From: Lumbricus terrestris
Taxonomy: Eukaryota; Annelida; Clitellata; Crassiclitellata; Lumbricidae
Reading direction: 5' to 3'
Length of the DNA: 64,000 nucleotides
NCBI GenBank assembly: GCA_949752735.1
Contig: OX457037.1
Span: forward strand, 18,752,539-18,816,538
Positions 12,470 through 23,348 of the stretch are shown here, in pieces. Under the pieces are notes generated by a model. That model made no database searches, was not told the origin of the DNA, and worked only from the letters and a program-made list of their open reading frames with translations. A program made the position numbers and the translations under genes. Positions within the stretch are counted from its first letter, which is position 1, and every line of letters begins with the position of its first letter.

Positions 12470-13200
12470 ACACAAAAAGATTAAAAATTAAAATTGATTT
12501 TTCAATTAAATAAAATATAAACTTGAATTATAATTAAAATATTAAACCTTGACTTAGTTTTCGGAGTATAAATATAAACTTAAATTAAAGAAAAATTAAA
12601 CTTGTGTTTGAGAATAAATTAAAAATTGCAAACTTGAGTTAAAATTCAAAGATTTAAAACTTGAATTATCTTTTTCCGTATAAATTGAATCAAAGAAAAA
12701 TTAAACTTGTGTTTGAGAATAAATTAAAAATTGTAACCTTGTTTTAAAATTCAAAGGTTTAAAATTAAACCTTGAATTAGTTTTCAGCTTGTAAATTGAA
12801 TCAAAGAAAAATTAAGCTTGCGTTTGAGATTGAATTTGACCTTAACTTGAAATACAAGTCAGATTTAAAAAGTTAAGATTAAAAATTTTTTGTTGGATTA
12901 TAAAATATAAAATTAAAATAAAGAGAAATTTAAAATTGCATTAAAGAAAAATTTAATTTGTGGCTGAGAATAAATTAAAAATTGAATTTAAGAATTGCAA
13001 GCTTTAAATAAAATTTAAAGATTTAAAATTAAGGCTTTAGTAAACCTAAAGTTTTCAGATTATAAATATAAGATTGAATTATAAAAATTAAATTGCGTTT
13101 GAGATTAAATTAAAAAATAAAATGGAGTTTAAAAATCTTAAACTTGAATTAAAAAATTTTAAACATGCTTTAAAATATTTTTAGTGTGTAGCCATACATT
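12470..13200. repeat. Very AT-rich degenerate tandem repeats
   Basis: About 730 bp of degenerate units such as AAATTAAACTTGTGTTTGAGAATAAATTAAAAATTG, upstream of the polymerase exons. No coding potential. It may be expanded intron or a promoter region of the element. Confidence 0.65.
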
Positions 13201-16196
13201 TTATAAGTGCGGGCTTGTTGGTATTTTACTTAGGGGATAATAATTCGGCTGATGGCCGCCTAGGTTCTAGGCTCTGATGACGTCATTGGAGATCGCCCCC
13301 TGTTCTAGATTCCGCATGCATACACTACTGACGGATACATATATATTATGTCGTATGATTTTCATTGCTTCACACATGGCTGTTGCATGTATCATATTAA
13401 TTTAATCCCAGTAAGTGAACTCAAACACTCGCTGCTTCCTGCCAGACCAAATCTTGGATATAGGGTGAGGGCGACGCCAAATATTTTTGCCAGGCGTGTG
13501 TTGTTAAATATATATTAAGCGTATGTTGCGCAACTGGATCTTGTGGAAAGCTACACATGGCCTTCTAGTAGCCTTACGAATCATATATGTTTGAGATATA
13601 GATTTACATACATAATTTAAATAAAGATATATCAATATTAAATCAAGGTAGAGCGTACTGTAACGTTTTGCGGGTGAATTTGTTGTTGTGTTCTCCGCAA
13701 ATCTCTTCGGTGCGCCTACAAGACAAGATATCTGCAATTATATATCTGCTCAGAATATATTTAAATATAATTAATTAAAAATAATAATAATATTATCGGC
13801 AGGTCTGCGATTGTAATTCGCGATGAATCCTATTTGGTAGGTCTACGATCTTTTGATCTGGCCTTTTTGACTCAATAATCTGATATTTCGACTTGGAATT
13901 CGGTCGGCGTTTTAGAAGCTTGTAGGCCTAGTCTGTGTTTATGACACATAAATACAAAGTATATGACTCAGATTATAAGATATGCACACCAAGCTATTAC
14001 GGATGCTGTGTGAAGAGTTTAGTTCTTTGTTTTTTATCGGCGAAGAAGATTCAGAAAAAAACTAAACTGCAGCGTTCTGAAAATTGTCATCAAATCCGAA
14101 AGTGCTTTCTAGCAGTCCGCATTTGGAATCGCCCACGCGGATTACACAAACTATCGGCAATCCACAGCCGCTAGAATTACTCTAATGTCCTTTATTCATC
14201 TAGAATAGAATACTAATGCCCCCTTTACCACTGCCAGATTGATTGAATTCATATAATAACTCACTCTGTGTTTCATCCTGTGTGCGGCCGTATGTGTCTC
14301 CTTCGTAGATCGAGATGTTGGTTGCCATGTCTTCTGATGATGCGGCTTCGTCGGATGCTTCGGCGATTCTGAATTTATCCGGTGGATTTTGCGTGTTTAT
14401 AAAGCCTTTCCATCTGGGCATGTCTGGACGTGTTTGACTGTTTCACACCTATGGTGCAATCGACTTTAAGCGATTTCACAACCAACTGTAATCTTTTGCT
14501 ATGATAAGCCAAAAGATGCTGACACTCTCGATGATGTTGGGAATTCCCACGTTGCGGCCGATACATGTCTGTATCTGGGGATTTCGGAATTACCGCTGGG
14601 GCTATCTTAGAGACATAACAACAATAATAATCAAGTCTAGTAGGAATGTAATCGGATGACTAAGTTATCTGATTTGTGCAAACGCCGTGTCAAGTTTTCT
14701 GTTCCGCAGACCTACATGCCCCAGCTTGGCCGGTTTAAATAATCCCCCATTGTGAATCTGATACCAAATCCCGTCCGAATGATTCCCAGCGAATTTTTTC
14801 TCTCATCGATTGATTCGGCTGCATGCGTTTAATAATTTCGACCAGATTATCATTATCCACTATCTCGCAGCACAGGCTTATAATTTATTTAAATATCAAT
14901 CTATAATTTACCACCTACCTAATAATTTTCCTCAAGTTCTTAAAATCATTAAGCATACAATCGCAATATATTGCGTTTGTGCGTGTGTATGTGAAAAAGT
15001 ATGTGCTTTATTGTCGGGCCTGTATGCCGGTGTTGTGATTCACTCCGATTAAAATATTGTTCGCTGTATTCAGCTAAAAATGCCCTTAGCCTACTTCTGT
15101 AGGTCGGTTCTATGTATGCTGCGAGCGATATAAATGTTCGCTTGTGCGCGGATTCTTAGTCATTGTCAATGCGTACGAAATGTGCGTATTGACAAGGTTC
15201 CCTATCCATTCGCCTGGCGCCGCCACGTCGTGGTCATCATACTAGAATAGTCCGATCTAAGCGCTAAGAGACCGCTTTTATTAATAGGCCTAACTTGTGT
15301 GTTTCTATACACATAGCATATTAATCTTATATATTATAATCATGCTCTACATAGGCCTATCTGTCCGAGTGTTTTTGGGTGATGCGATCATCATTGTCAT
15401 GAAGGCTCATAATAACTCGCATATCAGCCAGTGGGGCTCTTAGTGGGAGCCTGTAGAATCTCTACGTTGTGTGGTGCGTGTAAATCTTGCGCGATAAGCG
15501 AGTTGGATGCTGTTGGTAGCATCCATCGGTTTCTGTTTGCTGTGCCAGATTCCATATCATCATATTAATCTGTGTGCCGCTCGGAATCCAAATCAGATTG
15601 ATGCTTATGTATGCTGTTGAAATGAGTCCAAATAGGCTCTGTACGTGAGGTTCGGAGGTATTCACCAGAGGTCGGAATAATGCGGCGTTTGATCGCTTGG
15701 GGTCCTGTGATTCTGATGCGTTTGTGGTACATACCCAGTTTCTAGAGCCATCTAGCGAGCTGCGGTTTGGGGGATTCTATGTTCACAGACATTAGATCAA
15801 CGAATTCGACAAATGTATCAAAAATATGTGTAAAGTTATGTTATTGGATGCGCTTTCGGGTGTAAATTGCCCGTTTTAAATATCCTCTCAAATTTTTCGA
15901 TGTATCAAGTCCAGAAGATTAAATAAATCTATGAAATGAAGAATAATTCCTCTGGGGGTCTTGAACCCCCGTTTTTATGTGGTCATGCACTTCTTATATT
16001 CAATCGAATTAGAATGCGCGAGCCGTTGTTCATCACTTTTCAACCTGGTAAAACAGATGTTGGAGGGTTTGTGTGAATACGCATCACATAGCTCGTGTGA
16101 TATGTCCTTAAAATGCGTGCTCTTAATCAAAATATTAGGTTTGGTATGATTCATATCTGTGGTCTAGATCAAATCTGTTGAGTAAATCCGCGTTGT
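13200..16196. other. Right arm of the Polinton-like element, only short reading frames
   Basis: The best minus-strand frames are about 15780-15463 (roughly 105 codons, containing SLFGLISTAYISINLIWIPSG), 14566-14375 and 14421-14200. None shows a motif I can name, and I saw no DDE integrase or Walker ATPase. These may be decayed structural genes or exons. TAGGCCTA occurs at 13923, 15289 and 15351. Confidence 0.35.
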
Positions 16197-16522
16197 TATG
16201 TTTGCTTGTAGCGCAGATTAGGTTTGAATTGCACTTCCTATGCACAATCTAGGGTTAGAGCATAGATGCTAAGCAGATCTGCAGCCCTTCTGATGTGTGG
16301 CCAGGGAGCCAGTGCAGGGAACCAGCATCATCTGCTGAGGTAGGGAGACAGTCTAGGTGTCCTTGCTGAGTTCAAGTGGGGCTGGGGCACCCCCGGCGAC
16401 CCCCCGAGCAGCGGGGAGGGCACTCCCGAGATCAGGGAACCAGCGTAGAAGGCACATGAAGATCAGGGAACCAGTCTAAGTCTATTTTTAGCTGAGGTAG
16501 AATCCGCCCATACGTCACTACT
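16197..16522 (-). repeat. Right terminal inverted repeat of Polinton-like element
   Basis: Reverse-complement partner of 7867-8197 with a few substitutions and small indels. It ends CGTCACTACT at 16522, followed at once by the CATGTG duplication. Confidence 0.85.
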
Positions 16523-16528
16523 CATGTG
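16523..16528. repeat. Right 6-bp target duplication of Polinton-like element
   Basis: CATGTG, identical to 7861-7866. Confidence 0.8.
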
Positions 16529-17085
16529 GGTCTTGATGTATAGGCATAATTCTGTCCTTGCTGGCCTCCCTAAGGTTCGGCTAGCTCCCCTACAGTCCGT
16601 ACTCAATGCTGCTGCGAGGCTCATTGCCCGTCTTCCTCGATTCTCACACATATCTACATTCATGGCTGAACAACTTCACTGGCTTCCACTCTCAGCTCGC
16701 ATACAATTCAAAGTTCTAAGTTTAGTTCTCAAGTCTCAACGAGGCCTTGCTCCGACGTATCTTTGTGATCTCATACTTCGCCCCATTTCGGCCACTTCGC
16801 TGCGTCCTCTTAGGTCCTCAGATCGGCTTTACCTCTTTGTTCCTCGCGTCAGGACCGCCATGGCTCAATCCAGATCATTTGCCTGCATAGGTCCCTCCCT
16901 ATGGAATGGTCTTCTCCCATCCGTTCGCTCTGCCATCCTCTCTGGTAGTCTTTCGTCATCTTTCTCTTGTCTAAAGACCTGCCTTTTCTCTCGGAGTTGA
17001 ACGCACTGGGAGCGCTTCTGAAAGGCTCTTGCTGCAAGAAGCGCTTTACAAATGGTCAGATACAGTACAATACAATACAATAGGC
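16529..17085 (+). mobile_element. L2/CR1-like LINE fragment (RT C-terminus and 3' end)
   Basis: The open frame to 17000 contains NSVLAGLPKVRLAPLQSVLN, HWLPLSARIQFKVL and GPSLWNGLLPSVR, the C-terminal region typical of L2/CR1-type reverse transcriptases. It is followed by a 3' UTR with GAGCGCTTCTGAAAGGCTC and a (CAATA)n-like tail at 17064-17085. 5'-truncated; probably old. Confidence 0.75.
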
Positions 17086-17914
17086 TGTGTGTTTATATTC
17101 GCCGTGGCACATGATCCATTTCGATTTCGCTCATCTCTTATTAGTGCCATAACTCTTTCCTTTACTGGTCATAAAGCACGCCATATTATTATCACACATC
17201 ACACCGTTGCATTTGCTTCTTTGACCTATGCGTGGGTGTGCAATGACCAACTCATTTTATCCTGTTTCAAACCATGCACTCTTGCACAGCACGTTTTTAA
17301 AACCATTTCATTGTATTGACGCAAATATTATATTTTTGGGTTGAATGACTTACTTCTGTAATAATAGTCATTCTGTTCTCTGATATACGCAATGCGTGCT
17401 AGACTACTGCTAGTGTACAGAAGTTTGAAAACTCAAAGTACCTTCACGTAGAGGTCTTGAGCCTTTGATCCGACAAATTTAGTGGCAGCTTTCAGGCCTG
17501 AGGGCATAATGTCTAATGTATCGGATGCGATGCCTTGCTGATTGCATTAAAATAATGCAACCATATCAAATATATTATACTCTGATGCTGGGGCTCATAT
17601 TTAAGCTCATCGATATTATTTTGGTCGCCTTTACAAACGGCAGCTGAACCGTTTCGAATTAAAATTAGACAGAATTTACCGAGTCGTTCATAAACATCGA
17701 CGGGAAGGGCCCACATAGCCTACAACATCAAGTTCAATTTACCAAATTGGGCTTCAGCATCACTGATCATTTCAATTGGTATCATATCGAGCACGTAAGC
17801 AGGAAATCTTAATATATTCATTCATAGCAGAATTTGCAGAAAGCATAATGTGCCCATTTAAAGTCTGTAATTATTATGATGTAGGCCTAATTAGTAGTTT
17901 TTCCTGCCCTATAG

Positions 17915-18022
17915 GCGTACCTTCGCAGTCATTTGTGCCGCTGATAGCAGTTGCAATTCTTCTGGCAGTCGCCCTGATTGTAACATCGACTTGCCTGCTG
18001 ATCCAGAAAAGGAAACTGAAAG
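17915..18022 (+). CDS. Receptor A exon 4: transmembrane segment
   Basis: Acceptor CCTATAG, donor CTGAAAG|GTAGGC; 108 nt, phase 1 to 1. It encodes a short stalk (VPSQSF), a hydrophobic helix (LIAVAILLAVALIVTSTCLL) and a basic stop-transfer (QKRKLK). It is the same length as receptor B exon 4 and closely similar. Confidence 0.8.
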
Positions 18023-19146
18023 GTAGGCAAATGAAAGCGTCATTAAACTGTTACTACATTTTTGCGTTTCTTAAGATAATTTGCTTTCGAGGACATAGCC
18101 TACAAGGCCGTAGAAGACAAAGTTGCATGCATTTAATTAGCCCAGTAATCACATCAAATTTAGTCATCTCCAACGCAGCGAGATCATTTCCATCCACATA
18201 ATCATTATCATCATTGGCGTAGTGCCTTGCCCATCATTGCTAGCCATTTTGAGGATTCTGCCGGTTCTGGGACCCGTCTCCAAACTGCGTGATGCGCAAG
18301 TCTTGAGCTTCGTTTGGACCTCGTTGTTTACTATTTCAAACTGCTGCGATTCTAAGCCCACTTTAAGAATTCATGACGCTTCTCCAAACCCCTTAGTCGG
18401 TTAATTCGATTGCTTGTAGACTTGCTGACTATCGAGTAAACAGTAATACCCACCGAAATAAAAGCATGGCTGCGGCCTTGTCCGAAATAGCCCCCGTTTA
18501 GTTTAGTCACGCCGTCGATGCGCATACACTGTTATAAAGAGCGTCGACTGTGTTGGCTAGATTGCTAAAACTTTGTTTTTTGGTCCACTATGGTGGCATT
18601 CTTCTATTAGGTCGACTATAATAGAACCCATGCACAGTCTAACCACTGAGTTGCTTCTCGACTGTCGTTTTCAAAGGCATGCTACTTATTAACATAACCT
18701 ACAGCGTTACTGTGACCTCACAAGATAGGCCTACTCAGATTGATGTTTAGTATCCTGTCATGTTATGATCGGGGCCATTAATTATTATTTATTAAATTAC
18801 GTTCGTCTTTTTATTACAGGCCCAACATTAGAGTATAGTTTTGTATTGATAAATAGAAATCCAGATAAACAAATTAGAGGACGGAATATTTTTGATCCTT
18901 GTGATAATAGCCTATTAATATGTATTTACCAAGGATCCAGAATTCCAGATTATCAGTTATAAGAACTACGGTAGGGAAAATTGATAAGAAAAAGCGTTTG
19001 GTTCAGGGTCAATTAACACCTTTGTTGTTGACATATTTTAAGGAATTTTAGTCCCCATAATGATTGAGCTCTTGCGCAGCGCATGATACACTTCTTTCGG
19101 AGAGAGAAGGAATAATACAAATGCGCGTGCGTGATTGGTTCTATAG
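18023..19146. other. Intron of receptor A, no further feature
   Basis: Non-coding; one TAGGCCTA at 18726. No repeat or RNA gene recognised. Confidence 0.5.
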
Positions 19147-19638
19147 GTTCGAGAATAGAGGCCGTTGACGAAAATATCTCACAGCAGGTAAAAGTAACAG
19201 AAGAGAGGAATCGCATCCGAGATACGGTACAAACATACGAATGTATTGAAGCTGCTCCGGAGACGATCGAGTCATCTGAGCACTACATGGAACTCAGTGC
19301 TCAGCAAAAAAACAATTGCGTTGCACGAATACGTGGCCCTTGCGAAGAATGCCATCGATATCTTGCAGCTGGAAAACGTCATGGAAAACAATGATAGCCA
19401 CGAGAATGTGGCCAAGACGTATGATTTTATTGAACTTCGTCGTGAAGCCACAAAGCCATCACAGACCTTCCTGCAAATCGCTCATCGAACTGGGTCTACA
19501 ACACACGAATACCTTGAACTTGTCGAGGACACTACGAGCGAGAAAACGCATTCGCAGCAAATACCATGCAACACAAAGTCAGCCAGAATACTCTACTTAG
19601 ATTACTTCATACCTATTCTGGATGAAACAAACTATTGA
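19147..19638 (+). pseudogene. Receptor A exon 5: cytoplasmic tail with frameshift
   Basis: Acceptor TTCTATAG; stop TGA at 19636-19638. The first frame carries YECI and YMEL, then an A7 tract (19306-19312) shifts the frame. The second frame continues with YVAL, YDFI, YLEL and LDYFIPI, aligned to receptor B. Compared with B the tail has an extra N-terminal segment with the YECI site. The motifs resemble SH2-docking sites; they are not strict ITIM or ITAM spacings. Confidence 0.72.
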
Positions 19639-19859
19639 TATTCTTCATTTACACGATACCAATCGCTATCATAAGAAGTCGAAACTTTACTATATAAATT
19701 ATTTTTCTAAAAAAGTTCAATTGGACGGACGTGCATGTATCTTTAGACAATAATGCTCAGAATGTTAAGTCGAAATGGGGCCCACCAGTTAGGGGCCCAA
19801 TCTTGTAAAAAAAAGCAATGTTTTATGATTGTTATTAGTCTGATATCAAAAATGAGCAC

Positions 19860-20260
19860 AATATTCGTATCAAATTATTCGAAATCACTCATAGGATACT
19901 GACTGTCATTATCGCTTTTCTTACAGTTAGGAATAGACGTACAACGTCATGGTTTTGAAATTCCATTCGCATGGAACATCTTGTATCCAATATCCAATTT
20001 AGGCGTTCATGTATGCGTTCAGCTATGACAACTGCTTCCTCTACGAAATCAGACTTTGAATATATATATATGTAGCCTATATATATATATATATATATAC
20101 ACAGATGTAATACATTATATGTATTGTATTTGTAATATTTAAAATCTATATACAGAGAGAGAAGACAAACAGACAGAGACAAAGAGACATATAGACAGAG
20201 ACGGAGACAGGAGCAAAGACAGATACATATACAGAGCCAAAGAGATATCGTTGATAAATA
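19860..20260 (+). pseudogene. Orphan signal-peptide exon remnant of a further receptor copy
   Basis: The DNA from about 19900 to 20240 aligns with 5480-5800: CATTATCGCTTTTCTTACAG, the following AATAGACGTACAACG, the CATGTATGCGTTCAGCTATGACAACTG segment, then a TA-rich and a GACA-rich repeat. The splice donor GT is changed to TT (ACAGTTAGG), there is no good ATG, and no Ig exon follows before receptor B. Confidence 0.6.
20053..20101. repeat. (TA)n microsatellite
   Basis: Interrupted TATATA run in the orphan copy; its counterpart near 5650 is shorter. Confidence 0.8.
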
Positions 20261-21567
20261 TATTCAATAGACGGGGTACTATTATGGTCATCCAGAAAAT
20301 GTTTTACTGAATATAATTTTTTTAGAAAACCCACACAAGAACTGGAAGGTTCAGAGGAATAAAAAAAATTAGCTTTTAGACTGTTGTCAACCTACTAGCC
20401 TGGTGGTATAACAAAATTCGAAATAAAAAACCAGTAGTAAAGCTGCACTAATAGCTAGATGACATGTTTGTTTTCCGAGACTGGAACCTCCAATAACCTG
20501 GAAGAATACGGTAAGAAAATCCATTGACGAAGCCATTAAAACTGTCAGTAGCCTATGTGAAATCTTGGAAAAGATCCTAGCCACAAGCAAGTTGTAGAGA
20601 AGAGACATTTCAAACTTGCCACAAATCGACCTTGCTAATGCAGCAAGGTCAATTTGTGGCAAAGAACGTGGAGAAGGTTACTTTCGAGCAAAGCTCTAAT
20701 CCCACAAAAACACGGCCAAATTTCCAGAAGAAAGTGATTATAAATCATAATGGAAGTGAAACGCATTGTGTGATTGTGAACGTTTGTGAAGCAAGCGCAT
20801 ATCATGGACTACAAGTTTTTTCAACCATGACGATTATTATCCCATGTATTATATTAGAATATCATATTATTGTTTGTGTCTCTTAAATGTCAGTTAGATG
20901 TATGCTAAATAACCTGTGCAATTAAATACAGTAGCCTACAATATTCATGTGATTACAACTTCAGTTAATAAAATAATCAAATTTCAACGGTGTTATTTCG
21001 GTACCGGTAGCTCAATAGTCACATAATGCGGTATATTGGAATAACATCAAATAGGCCTACCAGACACTATCCTATACATAGGATTGCAAATTTAATATAT
21101 GACATAATTATATATTATGACATTAATTCTTAAATAAATTAATGAATGATCCATTATCGGCACTATGCCCTAATGCACATTCTCGGAATTGACAACAGTT
21201 GAGACCAGTTTGTGTGATGGAATTCACCAGCGTTTTCTTGTTTCATAGACCCGGCGAACCGTGTTCTACGGCATCTTTGCTCTGGTGACGTTGATTCCAC
21301 GGAATTCTATCCGCTGCGATAGGGCCTACAATTAGTGCACATCATAGGTCATAGATCGGTGACAAATGGTCTATCTCGATCAATTCATTGAAAATTGAGC
21401 AGGTCGAGACCACGTGGTCGCGAGAGTTACTAGATCTATAAAAATGCATAGGTTTACATCAACCTACAAGAGCCGATAAACAATTATCTCCCCGAGTCAC
21501 ACGCTTCAGCAGGAACTTAATCGCTCAGCACCGAATATGTCCAGTAATCTTCTTCACCTCTCTTTAA
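20261..21567. other. Spacer, no gene recognised
   Basis: AT-rich. Segments 20618-20645 and 20628-20660 form a small inverted repeat around CTTGCTAATGCAGCAAG. No domain seen in any frame. Confidence 0.4.
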
Positions 21568-22613
21568 CCCTCATCCGAACAAGCTAAAATGCAACTTAAT
21601 TTGAACAAGGGGGTCTGGCCAGATGTTTTGATGAGGGTTTTCTATAGGAAATAGAAATTTTTTTATGCCAATTTTGTAAGATGATAATTATTAGTGTAAC
21701 TCAAAATAACAATGTACCAGTCTCTTTATGCAATATAAATCATTTTTTATGATGAATTTGAAATTAAATGCTTACTTACACTAATTGTGAAGGTTTGTCA
21801 TACATGTTTATCGTCGCAATAGCTGTCTATTTATAAAATTTGGAAATCAAAATAAAGAAACCATAATTTTAGCAAAATTGAATAGAATGCTCTTTTGATC
21901 AGAGTCAGCATGACTGTTTTCTAGAAAATATCTATAAAAAATAATGGAATGGGACCAAACCTAAAATGTAAACAAAACATGTATCACACGTAGTCCGTTA
22001 GCTGTTGCTTTCGGGTTTGTATGTCGAATGATAATGCCTTTCATCTCGACTGTTATAAAACTGTCAAAAACTATCTTGAGTATTCTCAAAGTGTCCGTAT
22101 AAATTTATTCCACATCTTCTGCTACTGCATTGTGCACCAGAGCACGTCTAATTGGCAATGCCTTTGAGTGCCAAAAAATCCGTATCTTTACTTGTATTTA
22201 GCCTATAATTTCAGTCTCTCGGCTTCATCAGTATAAGCAATTTTGTCATAATTATCTTCACTACCAGGTCTTGTCTCATCATCGTGTTTATCATCAATTT
22301 CACATTGTTTTCATCAGAAGAAACACCTGAATGTTGTTCATCCGGCATTGGCATCTCTTCATGTCCACATTCTTTATAGTTGCACTCACTGTCCAAACTG
22401 TCATCATTGTAGTCTCGGGCTCTCGGCTAGTATCATCCTCAGAACTTCCATAACACTAAACCGATTTGGTCGTTTAGATGTGCTAATTGTAGCTCGGTAA
22501 TATAGAAACAAAGTCATAAAAGTAATCTGAGAAAATATCACTCCTAAAAAAGTTATGCAGCAAATATATAAAGGGTGTCTGGCCATACCCCCCCACCCTT
22601 GTTCGGATGTGGG
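21568..22613. mobile_element. piggyBac-like element, 1,046 bp
   Basis: TTAA at 21564-21567 and 22614-22617 flanks inverted ends CCCTCATCCGAACAAG and CTTGTTCGGATGTGGG. Insertion at TTAA with CCC-type ends is the piggyBac hallmark. A short acidic minus-strand frame (22396-22211: DSECNYKECGHEEMP) looks like the N-terminus of a piggyBac transposase. No catalytic domain remains, so it is non-autonomous. Confidence 0.75.
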
Positions 22614-23293
22614 TTAAACTGGAACGGTCAATTGTCATCCTCTTTCGCAAAACCTCTGATGACCTCCACAACGTAGCCTATTGGCTCTTTAATCCATTCA
22701 ATTATAGTACACCATCTTACTCGTTAGCCGCGTCACTCACTTAAATGATACAAGATAACTAAACTTAATCTAATCTGATTTGAAATGCTCAAAACCAATT
22801 CATTATCAACCGACACGTCGATCTATCCAATTTGATCTTATAAATGCATAATAGTTCAATTCCCATGCAATCGAATACGATTTGACATCGTCAGATTAAA
22901 TTTAATAAATTTGATATGATCTAGTGTAATCCCTAATCTGATGCAATAGGATTTATCACAATCTGATCTATTTTGATCAAGTCCTGTTAGTTGCATTATG
23001 AGTCGTCATGCATACGCAGGCCATTTGTTTGCCAGCGACTTGCGACTTGCGGCTGGGCTACAGTACACGACAAACATTCGCTGATAGGGGCGACCGGGTC
23101 GAATGCGCTAAAAAAGTTGCAGCATCCAATTGTTATTCGGCTCGAAAGAGAACTGAAAACCATTCAGGCACATGACAACGATGATATGCAAAATTAATTT
23201 GCTTTTATTTCTTTGCCTTTTATTGGTAATTTTTAGGTGGGCAGACGTGCTCTGAATGTTGATAGAGGCGTAACTGTTGTCGCGATACAAAAT

Positions 23294-23348
23294 ATGACAA
23301 TGTTATCGGATATTGTTTGGCTGTTTTCATTCATCGCATTTCTTACAG
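23294..23348 (+). CDS. Receptor B exon 1: signal peptide
   Basis: ATG at 23294 (a second ATG at 23300) opens an 18-codon leader with a hydrophobic core (IVWLFSFIAFLT), ending at donor ACAG|GTAGG, phase 1. This is the same place and donor as in receptor A. Confidence 0.75.

Larger units (their letters stand above)
7867..16522. mobile_element. Maverick/Polinton-like element, 8,656 bp
   Basis: The ends are inverted repeats of about 330 bp (7867-8197 and 16197-16522). Both begin AGTAGTGACGTATGGGCGG when read inwards, and a 6-bp CATGTG duplication flanks them. The AG...CT ends, long TIRs, 6-bp duplication and protein-primed PolB together match Mavericks/Polintons. The length is about half of the usual 15-20 kb. 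Only a polymerase gene (8708-12461, minus) is recognisable; I see no integrase, packaging ATPase, protease or capsid gene. It may be an internally deleted derivative or a minimal PolB-only lineage. It lies in the Ig2-TM intron of receptor A, beside a LINE fragment. Confidence 0.82.
5459..19638 (+). pseudogene. IgSF receptor A (two Ig domains, TM, tyrosine tail), apparently disabled
   Basis: Five exons, all joined in phase 1: signal peptide 5459-5510, Ig1 6471-6782, Ig2 7073-7432, transmembrane 17915-18022, cytoplasmic tail 19147-19638. By structure this is a type I cell-surface receptor signalling through tail tyrosines; the ligand is unknown. Two lesions relative to receptor B: an in-frame TAG at 7384-7386 near the end of Ig2, inside a TAGGCCTA octamer, and an A7 run at 19306-19312 that is one base too long and shifts the tail frame. 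The summed exon length is one more than a multiple of three, as expected for a single insertion. A Polinton-like element sits in the Ig2-TM intron. The locus is either a pseudogene or, if transcribed, a source of a secreted Ig1-Ig2 fragment. I do not recognise an orthologue. Confidence 0.72.
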
